Assembly (NCBI GenBank): GCA_027186245.1
Contig: CP114481.1
Location: forward strand, 39,463,501 to 39,527,500
Length of the DNA: 64,000 bases
Direction of reading: 5' to 3'
Source of the DNA: Coriaria nepalensis
Taxonomy: Eukaryota > Streptophyta > Magnoliopsida > Cucurbitales > Coriariaceae
Under the pieces are notes generated by a model. The model saw only the letters and a program-made list of their open reading frames with translations. It had not been told where the DNA came from and searched no databases. This document shows positions 49,850 through 62,739 of the stretch, in pieces. Position numbers and translations under genes: made by a program. How positions within the stretch are numbered: position 1 is the first letter of the stretch; the number at the start of each line of letters is the position of its first letter.

Positions 49850-50696
49850 GAAAGTGTGCATTCGTTTAACCTTTAAATCATTTCAATGAGTCATTTCAAG
49901 TCAATAACTTATTTCAAAGCAAGTCGAACGAATTCTATTTTTGCAGTACAAATAGATGTTTTTTGCATAACTTGCAAATGATCAATGCAAGGAAAGTGTG
50001 CATTCGTTTAACTTAAAATCATTTCAACGAGTCATTTCAAGTCAATGACTTATTTCAAAGTAAGTGGAACAAATTCTATTTTTTCACTACAAACACAAGT
50101 TTTGTGCATAACTTGCAAATGATCAATGCAAGGAAAGTGTGCATTCGTTTAACCTTAAAATCATTTCAATGAGTCATTTCAAGTCAATAACTTATTTCAA
50201 AGCAAGTCGAACGAATTCTATTTTTGCACTACAAACACAAGTTTTGTGCATAACTTGCAAATGATCATTGCAAGGAAAGTGTGCATTCGTTTAACCTTAA
50301 AATAATTTCAGTGAGTCATTTCAAGTCAATAACTTATTTCAAAGCAAGTCGAACGAATTCTATTTTTGCACTACAAACACAAGTTTTGTGGATAACTTGC
50401 AAATGATCAATGCAAGGAAAGTGTGCATTCGTTTAACCTTAAAATCATTTCAATGAGTCATTTCAAGTCAATAAGTTTTTTCTAACCAAGTCGAACGAAT
50501 TCAATTTTTGCACTACAAACACAAGTTTTGTGCATAACTTCAAAATGATCATTGCAAGGAAAGTGTGCATTCGTTTAACCTTAAAATCATTTCAATGAGT
50601 CATTTCAAGTCAATAACTTATTTCAAAGCAGGTCGAACGAATTTTATTTTTGCACAACAAACAGAAGTTTTGTGCATAACTTGCAAATGATCAATG

Positions 50697-51264
50697 CAAG
50701 GAAAGTGTGCATTCGTTTAACCTTAAAATCATTTCAATGAGTCATTTCAGGTCAATAACTTATTTCAAAGCAAGTCGAACGAATTCAATTTTTGCACTAC
50801 AAACACAAGTTTTGTGCATAACTTCCAAATGATCAATGCAAGGAAAGTGTGCATTCGTTTCACCTTAAAATCATTTCAATGAGTCATTTCAAGTCAATGA
50901 CTTATTTCAAAGCACGTCGAACGAATTCTATTTTTGCACTACAAACACAAGTTTTGTGCATAACTTGCAAATGATCAATGCAAGGAAAGTGTGCAGTCGT
51001 TTAACCTTAAAATCATTTCAATGAGTGATTTCAAGTCAATAACTTATTTCAAAGCAAGTCGAACGAATTCTATTTTTGCACTACAAACAGAAGTTTTGTG
51101 CATAACTTCCAAATGATCATTGCAAGGAAAGTGTGCATTCGTTTAACCTTAAAATGATTTCAATGAGTCATTTCAAGTCAATGACTTATTTCAAAGCAAG
51201 TCGAACGAATTCAATTTTTGCACTACAAACACAAGTTTTGTGCATAACTTGCAAATGATCAATG
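50697..51264 (+). repeat. 4-monomer tandem unit (568 bp), copy 1
   Basis: Four monomers marked by TTTCAGGTCAATAAC (50746), CGTTTCACCTT (50857), GAGTGATTTCAAG (51024) and TTAAAATGATTTC (51150). All recur at +568. It ends with a GCAAGTCGAACGAATTCAATTTTTGCAC monomer part. Confidence 0.88.
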
Positions 51265-51832
51265 CAAGGAAAGTGTGCATTCGTTTAACCTTAAAATCAT
51301 TTCAATGAGTCATTTCAGGTCAATAACTTATTTCAAAGCAAGTCGAACGAATTCAATTTTTGCACTACAAACACAAGTTTTGTGCATAACTTCCAAATGA
51401 TCAATGCAAGGAAAGTGTGCATTCGTTTCACCTTAAAATCATTTCAATGAGTCATTTCAAGTCAATGACTTATTTCAAAGCACGTCGAACGAATTCTATT
51501 TTTGCACTACAAACACAAGTTTTGTGCATAACTTGCAAATGATCAATGCAAGGAAAGTGTGCAGTCGTTTAACCTTAAAATCATTTCAATGAGTGATTTC
51601 AAGTCAATAACTTATTTCAAAGCAAGTCGAACGAATTCTATTTTTGCACTACAAACAGAAGTTTTGTGCATAACTTCCAAATGATCATTGCAAGGAAAGT
51701 GTGCATTCGTTTAACCTTAAAATGATTTCAATGAGTCATTTCAAGTCAATGACTTATTTCAAAGCAAGTTGAACGAATTCTATTTTTAAACTACAAACAC
51801 AAGTTTTGTGCATAACTTGCAAATGATCAATG
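51265..51832 (+). repeat. 4-monomer tandem unit (568 bp), copy 2
   Basis: Same four diagnostic variants as the preceding unit. Its last monomer switches near 51768 to GCAAGTTGAACG with TATTTTTAAAC, joining the block that matches 47.9-49.6 kb. The right edge of the duplication therefore lies inside this last monomer. Confidence 0.86.
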
Positions 51833-52680
51833 CAAGGAAAGTGTGCATTCGTTTAACTTAAAATCATTTCAATGAGTCATTTCAAGTGAATAAGTTATTT
51901 CTAACCAAGTCGAACGAATTCAATTTTTGCACTACAAACACAAGTTTTGTGCATAACTTGCAAATGATCATTGGAAGGAAAGTGTGCATTCGTTTAACCT
52001 TAAAAACATTTCAATGAGTCATTTCAAGTCAATAACTTATTTCAAAGCAAGTCGAACGAATTCTATTTTTTCACTACAAACAGAAGTTTTTTGCATAACT
52101 TGCAACTGATTTATGCAAGGAATGTGTGCATTCGTTTAACATAAAATCATTTCAATGAGTCCTTTAAAGTCAATGACTTATTTCAAAGCAAGTCGAACGA
52201 ATTCTATTTTTGCACTACAAACACAAGTTTTGTGCATAACTTGCAAATGATCATTGCAAGGAAAGTGTGCATTCGTTTAACCTTAAAATCATTTCAATGA
52301 GTCATTTCAAGTCAATAACTTATTTCAAAGCAAGTCGAACGAATTTTATTTTTGCACTACAAACAGAAGTTTTGTGCATAACTTGCAAATGATCAATGCA
52401 AGGAAAGTGTGCATTCGTTTAACATAAAATCATTTCAATGAGTCCTTTAAAGTCAATGACTTATTTCAAAGCAAGTTGAACGAATTCTATTTTTAAACTA
52501 CAAACACAAGTTTTGTGCATAACTTGCAAATGATCAATGCAAGGAAAGTGTGCATTCGTTTAACTTAAAATCATTTCAATGAGTCATTTCAAGTCAATAA
52601 GTTATTTCTAACCAAGTCGAACGAATTCAATTTTTGCACTACAAACACAAGTTTTGTGCATAACTTGCAAATGATCAATG
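51833..52680 (+). repeat. Second copy of the AACTGATTTA / TTTAAAGTC monomer group
   Basis: Six monomers corresponding to about 48006-48853 at +3827. They include CCTTAAAAACATTTC near 52004, CAACTGATTTATG at 52103 and two TCCTTTAAAGTCAATGAC monomers (52159 and 52442). The group leads into the 13-monomer HOR. Confidence 0.86.
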
Positions 52681-54521
52681 CAAGGAAAGTGTGCATTCGT
52701 TTAACCTTAAAATCATTTCAATGAGTCATTTCAAGTCAATGACTTATTTCAAAGCACGTCGAACGAATTCAATTTTTGCACTACAAACACAAGTTTTGTG
52801 CGTAACTTGCAAATGATCAATGCAAGGAAAGTGTGCAGTCGTTTAACCTTAAAATCATTTCAATGAGTCATTTCAAGTCAATAACTTATTTCGAAGCAAG
52901 TCGAACGAATTCTATTTTTTCACTACAAACAGAAGTTTGTTGCATAACTTGCAAATGATCAATGGAAGGAAAGTGTGCATTCGTTTAACCTTTAAATCAT
53001 TTCAATGACTCATTTCAAGTCAATAACTTATTTCAAAGCAAGTCGAACGAATTCTATTTTTGCAGTACAAACAGAAGTTTTTTGCATAACTTGCAAATTA
53101 TCAATGCAAGGAAAGTGTGCATTCGTTTAACTTCAAATCATTTCAACGAGTCATTTCAAGTCAATAAGTTATTTCTAACCAAGTCGAACGAATTCAATTT
53201 TTGCACTACAAACACAAGTTTTGTGCATAACTTGCAAATGATCAATGCAAGAAAAGTGTGCAGTCGTTTAACCTTAAAATCATTTCAATGAGTCATTTCA
53301 AGTCAATAACTTATTTCAAAGCAAGTCGAACGAATTCTATTTTTTCACTACAAATAGAAGTTTGTTGCATAACTTGCAAATGATCATTGCAAGGAAAGTG
53401 TGCATTCGTTTAACTTAAAATCATTTCAACGAGTCATTTCAAGTCAATGACTTATTTCAAAGTAAGTTGAACAAATTCTATTTTTTCACTACAAACACAA
53501 GTTTTGTGCATAACTTGCAAATGATCAATGGAAGGAAAGTGTGCATTCGTTTAACCTTCAAAATCATTTCAATGACTCATTTCAAGTCAATAACTTATTT
53601 CAAAGCAAGTCGAACGAATTCTATTTTTGCAGTACAAACAGAGGTTTTTTGCATAACTTGCAAATGATCAATGCAAGGAAAGTGTGCATTCGTTTAACTT
53701 AAAATCATTTCAATGAGTCATTTCAAGTCAATGACTTATTTCAAAGTAGGTTGAACAAATTCTATTTTTTCACTACAAACACAAGTTTTGTGCGTAACTT
53801 GCAAATGATCAATGCAAGGAAAGTGTGCATTCGTTTAACCTTAAAATCATTTCAATGAGTCATTTCAAGTCAATAACTTATTTCAAAGCAAGTCGAACGA
53901 ATTCTATTTTTGCACTACAAACACAAGTTTTGTGCATAACTTGCAAATGATCATTGCAAGGAAAGTGTGCATTCGTTTAACCTTTAAATCATTTCAATGA
54001 CTCATTTCAAGTCAATAACTTATTTCAAAGCAAGTCGAACGAATTCTATTTTTGCAGTACAAACAGAAGTTTTTTGCATAACTTGCAAATGATCAATGCA
54101 AGGAAAGTGTGCATTCGTTTAACTTAAAATCATTTCAACGAGTCATTTCAAGTCAATGACTTATTTCAAAGTAAGTTGAACAAATTCTATTTTTTCACTA
54201 CAAACACAAGTTTTGTGCATAACTTGCAAATGATCAATGCAAGGAAAGTGTGCATTCGTTTAACTTAAAATCATTTCAATGAGTCATTTCATGTCAATAA
54301 GTTATTTCTAACTAAGTCGAACGAATTCAATTTTTGCACTACAAACACAAATTTTGTGCATAACTTGCAAATGATCAATGCAAGGAACGTGTGCATTCGT
54401 TTAACTTGAAATCATTTCAATGAGTCATTTCAAGTCAATGACTTATTTCAAAGCAAGTTGAACGAATTCTATTTTTAAACTACAAACACAAGTTTTGTGC
54501 ATAACTTGCAAATGATCAATG
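52681..54521 (+). repeat. 13-monomer HOR (1841 bp), copy 1
   Basis: Repeats at +1841 (13 x 142 minus five, from several 141-bp monomers partly balanced by one 143-bp monomer). Markers: GTGCGTAACTTGC, TTTCGAAGC (52890), GAAGTTTGTTGC, AAATTATCAATG, CAAGAAAAGTGTGC, the 143-bp monomer CCTTCAAAATC (53557), CAGAGGTTTTTTGC, TTTCATGTCAATAAG and ACACAAATTTTGTGC. Confidence 0.9.
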
Positions 54522-56362
54522 CAAGGAAAGTGTGCATTCGTTTAACCTTAAAATCATTTCAATGAGTCATTTCAAGCCAATGACTTATTTCAAAGCACGT
54601 CGAACGAATTCAATTTTTGCACTACAAACACAAGTTTTGTGCGTAACTTGCAAATGATCAATGCAAGGAAAGTGTGCAGTCGTTTAACCTTAAAATCATT
54701 TCAATGAGTCATTTCAAGTCAATAACTTATTTCGAAGCAAGTCGAACGAATTCTATTTTTTCACTACAAACAGAAGTTTGTTGCATAACTTGCAAATGAT
54801 CAATGGAAGGAAAGTGTGCATTCGTTTAACCTTTAAATCATTTCAATGACTCATTTCAAGTCAATAACTTATTTCAAAGCAAGTCGAACGAATTCTATTT
54901 TTGCAGTACAAACAGAAGTTTTTTGCATAACTTGCAAATTATCAATGCAAGGAAAGTGTGCATTCGTTTAACTTCAAATCATTTCAACGAGTCATTTCAA
55001 GTCAATAAGTTATTTCTAACCAAGTCGAACGAATTCAATTTTTGCACTACAAACACAAGTTTTGTGCATAACTTGCAAATGATCAATGCAAGAAAAGTGT
55101 GCAGTCGTTTAACCTTAAAATCATTTCAATGAGTCATTTCAAGTCAATAACTTATTTCAAAGCAAGTCGAACGAATTCTATTTTTTCACTACAAATAGAA
55201 GTTTGTTGCATAACTTGCAAATGATCATTGCAAGGAAAGTGTGCATTCGTTTAACTTAAAATCATTTCAACGAGTCATTTCAAGTCAATGACTTATTTCA
55301 AAGTAAGTTGAACAAATTCTATTTTTTCACTACAAACACAAGTTTTGTGCATAACTTGCAAATGATCAATGGAAGGAAAGTGTGCATTCGTTTAACCTTC
55401 AAAATCATTTCAATGACTCATTTCAAGTCAATAACTTATTTCAAAGCAAGTCGAACGAATTCTATTTTTGCAGTACAAACAGAGGTTTTTTGCATAACTT
55501 GCAAATGATCAATGCAAGGAAAGTGTGCATTCGTTTAACTTAAAATCATTTCAATGAGTCATTTCAAGTCAATGACTTATTTCAAAGTAGGTTGAACAAA
55601 TTCTATTTTTTCACTACAAACACAAGTTTTGTGCGTAACTTGCAAATGATCAATGCAAGGAAAGTGTGCATTCGTTTAACCTTAAAATCATTTCAATGAG
55701 TCATTTCAAGTCAATAACTTATTTCAAAGCAAGTCGAACGAATTCTATTTTTGCACTACAAACACAAGTTTTGTGCATAACTTGCAAATGATCATTGCAA
55801 GGAAAGTGTGCATTCGTTTAACCTTTAAATCATTTCAATGACTCATTTCAAGTCAATAACTTATTTCAAAGCAAGTCGAACGAATTCTATTTTTGCAGTA
55901 CAAACAGAAGTTTTTTGCATAACTTGCAAATGATCAATGCAAGGAAAGTGTGCATTCGTTTAACTTAAAATCATTTCAACGAGTCATTTCAAGTCAATGA
56001 CTTATTTCAAAGTAAGTTGAACAAATTCTATTTTTTCACTACAAACACAAGTTTTGTGCATAACTTGCAAATGATCAATGCAAGGAAAGTGTGCATTCGT
56101 TTAACTTAAAATCATTTCAATGAGTCATTTCATGTCAATAAGTTATTTCTAACTAAGTCGAACGAATTCAATTTTTGCACTACAAACACAAATTTTGTGC
56201 ATAACTTGCAAATGATCAATGCAAGGAACGTGTGCATTCGTTTAACTTGAAATCATTTCAATGAGTCATTTCAAGTCAATGACTTATTTCAAAGCAAGTT
56301 GAACGAATTCTATTTTTAAACTACAAACACAAGTTTTGTGCATAACTTGCAAATGATCAATG
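54522..56362 (+). repeat. 13-monomer HOR (1841 bp), copy 2
   Basis: All markers of copy 1 recur at +1841, including the rare 143-bp CCTTCAAAATC monomer (55398). TTTCAAGCCAATGAC near 54571 has its counterpart TTTCAAGCCAATAAC near 56411 just beyond this copy, so the duplication edge is at about 56420. Confidence 0.9.
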
Positions 56363-59300
56363 CAAGGAAAGTGTGCATTCGTTTAACCTTAAAATCATTT
56401 CAATGAGTCATTTCAAGCCAATAACTTATTTCAAAGCAAGTCGAACGAATTCAATTTTTGCAGTACAAACAGAAGTTTTGCATAACTTGCAAATGATCAA
56501 TGCAAGGAAAGTGTGCATTCGTTTAACCTTAAAATCATTTCAATGAGTCATTTCAAGTCAATAACTTATTTCAAAGCAAGTCGAACGAATTCTATTTTTT
56601 CACTACAAACAGAAGTTTTTTGCATAACTTGCAACTGATTTATGCAAGGAAAGTGTGCATTCGTTTAACTTAAAATCATTTCAATGAGTCATTTCACTTC
56701 AATGACTTATTTCAAAGCAAGTTGAACGAATTCTATTTTTAAACTACAAACACAAGTTTTGTGCATAACTTGCAAATAATCAATGCAAGGAAAGTGTGCA
56801 TTCGTTTAACTTAAAATCATTTCAATGAGTCATTTCAAGTCAATAAGTTATTTCTAACTAAGTGGAACGAATTCAATTTTTGCACTACAAACACAAATTT
56901 TGTGCATAACTTGCAAATGATCAATGCAAGGAACGAGTGCATTCGTTTAACTTAAAATCATTTCAATGAGTCATTTCAAGTCAATGACTTATTTCAAAGC
57001 AAGTTAAACGAATTCTATTTTTAAACTACAAACACAAGTTTTGTGCATAACTTGCAAATGATCAATGCAAGGAAAGTGTGCATTCGTTTAACTTAAAATC
57101 ATTTCAATGAGTCATTTCAAGTCAATAAGTTATTTCTAACCAAGTCGAACGAATTCAATTTTTGCACTACAAACACAAGTTTTGTGCATAACTTGCAAAT
57201 GATCATTGGAAGGAAAGTGTGCATTCGTTTAACCTTAAAATCATTTCAATGAGTCATTTCAAGTCAATAACTTATTTCAAAGCAAGTCGAACGAATTCTA
57301 TTTTTGCACTACAAATAGAAGTTTTTTGCATAACTTGCAAATTATCAATGCAAGGAAAGTGTGCATTCGTTTAACCTTAAAATCATTTCAATGAGTCATT
57401 TCAAGTCAATAACTTATTTCAAAGCAAGTCGAACGAATTCAATTTTTGCAGTACAAACAGAAGTTTTGTGCATAACTTGCAAATGATCAATGCAAGGAAA
57501 GTGTGCATTCGTTTAACCTTAAAATCATTTCAATGAGTCATTTCAAGTCAATAACTTATTTCAAAGCAAGTCGAACGAATTCAATTTTTGCAGTACAAAC
57601 AGAAGTTTTGTGCATAACTTGCAAATGATCAGTGCAAGGAAAGTGTGCATTCGTTTAACCTTAAAATCATTTCAATGAGTCATTTCAAGTCAATAACTTA
57701 TTTCAAAGCAAGTCGAAAGAATTCTATTTTTTCACTACAAACAGAAGTTTTTTGCATAACTTGCAAATGATTTATGCAAGGAAAGTGTGCATTCGTTTAA
57801 CTTAAAATCATTTCAATGAGTCATTTCAAGTCAATGACTTATTTCAAAGCAAGTCGAACGAATTCGATTTTTGCACTACAAACACAAGTTTTGTGCATAA
57901 CTTGCAAATGATCAATGCAAGGAAAGTGTGCATTCGTTTAACCTTAAAATCATTTCTATGAGTCATTTCAAGTCAATAACTTATTTCAAAGCAAGTGGAA
58001 CGAATTCTATTTTTGCACTACAAACACAAGTTTTGTGCATAACTTGCAAATGATCATTGCAAGGAAAGTGTGCATTCGTTTAACCTTAAAATCATTTCAA
58101 TGAGTCATTTCAAGTCAATAACTTATTTCGAAGCAAATCGAACGAATTCTATTTTTCCACTACAAACACAAGTTTTGTGCATAACTTGCAAGTGATCAAT
58201 GCAAGGAAAGTGTGCATTCATTTAACCTTAAAATCATTTCAATGGGTCATTTCAAGTCAATGACTTATTTCAAAGCAAGTCGAACGAATTCAATTTTTGC
58301 ACTACAAACACAAGTTTTGTGCATAACTTGCAAATGATCAATGCAAGGAAAGTGTGCATTCGTTTAACCTTAAAATCATTTCAATGAGTCATTTCAAATC
58401 CATAACTTATTTCAAAGCAAGTCGAACGAATTCAATTTTTGCACTACAAACACAAGTTTTGTGCATAACTTGCAAATGATCAATGCAAGGAAAGTGTGCA
58501 TTCGTTTAACCTTAAAACCATTTCAATGAGTCATTTCAAGTCAATAACGTATTTCAAAGCAAGTCGAACGAATTCTATTTTTTCACTACAAACAGAAGTT
58601 TTTTGCATAACTTGCAAATGATTTATGCAAGGAAAGTGTGCATTCGTTTAACTTAAAATCATTTCAATGAGTCATTTCAAGTCAATGACTTATTTCAAAG
58701 CAAGTTGAACGAATTCTATTGTTAAACTACAAACACAAGTTTTGTGCATAACTTGCAAATGATCAATGCAAGGAAAGTGTGCATTCGTTTAACTTAAAAT
58801 CATTTCAATGAGTCATTTCAAGTCAATAAGTTATTTCTAACCAAGTCGAACGAATTCAATTTTTGCACTACAAACACAAGTTTTGTGCATAACTTGCAAA
58901 TGATCATTGGAAGGACAGTGTTCATTCGTTTAACCTTAAAATCATTTCAATGAGTCATTTCAAGTCAATAACTTATTTCAAAGCAAGTCGAACAAATTCT
59001 ATTTTTTCACTACAAACAGAAGTTTTTTGCATAACTTGCAAATGATCAATGCAAGGAAAGTGTGCATTCGTTTAACCTTAAAATCATTTCAATGAGTCAT
59101 TTCAAGTCAATAACTTATTTCAAAGCAAGTGGAACGAATTCTATTTTTGCACTACAAACACAAGTTTTGTGCATAACTTGCAAATGATCAACGCAAGGAA
59201 ATTGTGCACTCGTTTAACTTTCAAATCATTTCAATGAGTCATTTCAAGTTAATAACTTATTTCAAAGCAAGTCGAACGAATTCAATTTTTGCACTACAAA

Positions 59301-59759
59301 CACAAGTTTTGTGCATAACTTCCAAATAATCATTGCAAGGAAAGTGTGCATTCGTTTAACCTTAAAATCATTTCAATGAGTCATTTCAAGTCAATAACTT
59401 ATTTCAAAGCAAGTCGAACGAATTCTATTTTTGCACTACAAACAGAAGTTTTGTGCATCACTTGCAAATGATCAGTGCAAGGAAAGTGTGCATTCGTTTA
59501 ACCTTAAAATCATTTCAATTAGTCATTTCAAGTCAATAACTTATTTCAAAGCAAGTCGAAAGAATTCTATTTTTTCACTACAAACAGAAGTTTTTTGCAT
59601 AACTTGCAAATGATTTATGCAAGGAAAGTGTGCATTCGTTTAACTTAAAATCATTTCAATGAGTCATTTCAAGTCAATGACTTATTTCAAAGCAAGTCGA
59701 ACGAATTCGATTTTTGCACTACAAACACAAGTTTTGTGCATAACTTGCAAATGATCAAT

Positions 59760-61120
59760 GCAAGGAAAGTGTGCATTCGTTTAACCTTAAAATCATTTCA
59801 ATGAGTCATTTCAAGTCAATAACTTATTTCAAAGCAAGTCGAACGAATTCAATTTTTGCACTACAAACACAAGTTTTGTGCATAACTTGCAAATGATCAA
59901 TGCAAGGACAGTGTGCATTCGTTTAGCCTTAAAATCATTTCAATGAGTCATTTCAAGTCAATAACTTATTTCAAAGCAAGTCGAACGAATTCTATTTTTG
60001 CAGTACAAACAGAAGTTTTTTGCATAACTTGCAAGTGATCAATGCAAGGAAAGTGTGCATTCGTTTAACCTTTAAATCATTTCAATGAGTCATTTCAAGT
60101 CAATAACTTATTTCAAAGCAAGTCGAACGAATTCTATTTTTGCACTACAAACAGAAGTTTTGTGCATAACTTGCAAATGATCAATGCAAGGAAAGTGTGC
60201 ATTCGTTTAACCTTAAAATCATTTCAATGAGTCATTTCAAGTCAATAACTTATTTCAAAGCAAGTCGAACGGATTCAAATTTTGCAGTACAAACACAAGT
60301 TTTGTGCATAACTTGCAAATGATCAATGCAAGGAAAGTGTGCTTTCGTTTAACTTAAAATCATTTCAATGAGTCATTTCAAGTCAATAATTTATTTCAAA
60401 GCAAGTCGAACGGATTCAATTTTTGCACTACAAACACAAGTTTTGTGCATAACTTGCAAATGATCAATGCAAGGAAAGTGTGCACTCGTTTCACCTTCAA
60501 ATCATTTCAATGAGTCATTTCAAGTTAATAACTTATTTCAAACCAAGTCGAACGAATTCAATTTTTGCACTACAAACACAAGTTTTGTGCATAACTTCCA
60601 AATGATCAATGCAAGGAAAGTGTGCATTCGTTTAACTTTAAAATCATTTCAATGAGTCATTTCAAGTCAATAACTTATTTCAAAGCAAGTCGAACGAATT
60701 CAATTTTTGCACTACAAACACAAGTTTTGTGCATAACTTCCAAATGATCATTGCAAGGAATGTGTGCATTCGTTTAACCTTCAAATCATTTCAGTGAGTC
60801 ATTTCAAGTTAACAACTTATTTCAAAGCAGGTCGAACGAATTCAATTTTTGCACTACAAACACAAGTTTTGTGCATAACTTCCAAATGATCATTGCAAGG
60901 AAAGTGTGCATTCGTTTAACCTTAAAATTATTTCAATGGGTCATTTCAAGTCATTACCTTATTTCAAAGCAAGTCGAACGAATTTTATTTTTGCACTACA
61001 AATAGAAGTTTTTTGCATAACTTGCAAATGATCAATGCAAGGAAAGTGTGCATTCGTTTAACCTTAAAATCATTTCAATGAGTCATTTCAAGTCAATAAC
61101 TTATTTCAAAGCAAATCGAA
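59760..61120 (+). repeat. Duplicated block, left copy (offset 2837 bp)
   Basis: Shared rare variants with the right copy are CAAGGACAGTGTGC (59903), GAACGGATTCAAATTTTGCAG (60269), AATAATTTATTTC, TTTCAAACCAAGTCG (60541), AATGTGTGCATTCG with TTTCAGTGAG, and TCAATGGGTCATTTC with TCATTACC (60951). Confidence 0.85.
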
Positions 61121-61887
61121 CGAATTCAATTTTTGCTGTACAAACAGAAGTTTTGTGCATAACTTGCAAATGATCAATGCAAGGAAAGTGTGCATTCGTT
61201 TAACCTTAAAATCATTTCAATGAGTCATTTCAAGTCAATAACTTATTTCAAAGCAAGTCGAACGAATTCTATTTTTTCACTACAAACAGAAGTTTTTTGC
61301 ATAACTTGCAAATGATTTATGCAAGGAAAGTGTGCATTCGTTTAACTTAAAATCATTTCAATGAGTCATTCCAAGTCAATGACTTATTTCAAAGCAAGTT
61401 GAACGAATTCTATTTTTAAACTACAAACACAAGTTTTGTGCATAACTTGCAAATGATCAATGCAAGCAAAGTGTGCATTCGTTTAACTTAAAATCATTTC
61501 AATGAGTCATTTCAAGTCAATAAGTTATTTCTAACCAAGTCGAACGAATTCAATTTTTGCACTACAAACACAAGTTTTGTGCATAACTTGCAAATGATCA
61601 TTGGAAGGAAAGTGTTCATTCGTTTAACCTTAAAATCATTTCAATGAGTCATTTCAAGTCAATAACTTATTTCAAAGCAAGTCGAACGAATTCTATTTTT
61701 TCACTACAAACAGAAGTTTTTTGCATAACTTGCAAATGATCAATGCAAGGAAAGTGTGCATTCGTTTAACCTTAAAATCATTTCAATGAGTCATTTCAAG
61801 TCAATAACTTATTTCAAAGCAAGTCGAACGAATTCAATTTTTGCACTACAAACACAAGTTTTGTGCATAACTTGCAAATGATCAATG

Positions 61888-62313
61888 CAAGGAAAGTGTG
61901 CACTCGTTTAACCTTCAAATCATTTCAATGAGTCATTTCAAGTTAATAACTTATTTCAAAGCAAGTCGAACGAATTCAATTTTTGCACTACAAACACAAG
62001 TTTTGTGCATAACTTCCAAATAATCATTGCAAGGAAAGTGTGCATTCGTTTAACCTTAAAATCATTTCAATGAGTCATTTCAAGTCAATAACTTATTTCA
62101 AAGCAAGTCGAACGAATTCTATTTTTGCACTACAAACACAAGTTTTGTGCATAACTTGCAAGTGATCAATGCAAGGAAAGTGTGCATTCGTTTAACCTTA
62201 AAATCATTTCAATGAGTCATTTCAAGTCAATAATTTATTTCAAAGCAAGTCGAACGAATTCAATTTTTGCACTACAAACACAAGTTTTGTGCATAACTTG
62301 CAAATGATCAATG
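61888..62313 (+). repeat. 3-monomer tandem unit (426 bp), copy 1
   Basis: Order: GCACTCG with CCTTCAAATC and AAGTTAATAAC; then CTTCC with AAATAATCATTGC; then CTTGCAAGTGATC. All recur at +426. Confidence 0.86.
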
Positions 62314-62739
62314 CAAGGAAAGTGTGCACTCGTTTAACCTTCAAATCATTTCAATGAGTCATTTCAAGTTAATAACTTATTTCAAAGCAAGTCGAACGAA
62401 TTCAATTTTTGCACTACAAACACAAGTTTTGTGCATAACTTCCAAATAATCATTGCAAGGAAAGTGTGCATTCGTTTAACCTTAAAATCATTTCAATGAG
62501 TCATTTCAAGTCAATAACTTATTTCAAAGCAAGTCGAACGAATTCTATTTTTGCACTACAAACACAAGTTTTGTGCATAACTTGCAAGTGATCAATGCAA
62601 GGAAAGTGTGCATTCGTTTAACCTTAAAATCATTTCAATGAGTCATTTCAAGTCAATAACTTATTTCAAAGCAAGTCGAACGAATTCGATTTTTGCACTA
62701 CAAACACAAGTTTTGTGCATAACTTGCAAATGATCAATG
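62314..62739 (+). repeat. 3-monomer tandem unit (426 bp), copy 2
   Basis: Same order as 61888-62313. The last monomer has AATTCGATTTTTGC near 62684 instead of AATTCAATTTTTGC, and leads into the block duplicated from 59760. Confidence 0.86.

Larger units (their letters stand above)
48289..50696 (+). repeat. Monomers after the long HOR; block repeated 3827 bp downstream
   Basis: From about 47890 to 49560 the sequence recurs at about 51717-53387 (offset 3827), including the TTTCGAAGC monomer near 49066, GAAGTTTGTTGC near 49107, and AAATTATCAATGCAAGG near 49267. 49560-50400 is diverse, with AATAATTTCAGTGAG near 50308 and GTGGATAACTTGC near 50388. No gene is visible. Confidence 0.87.
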
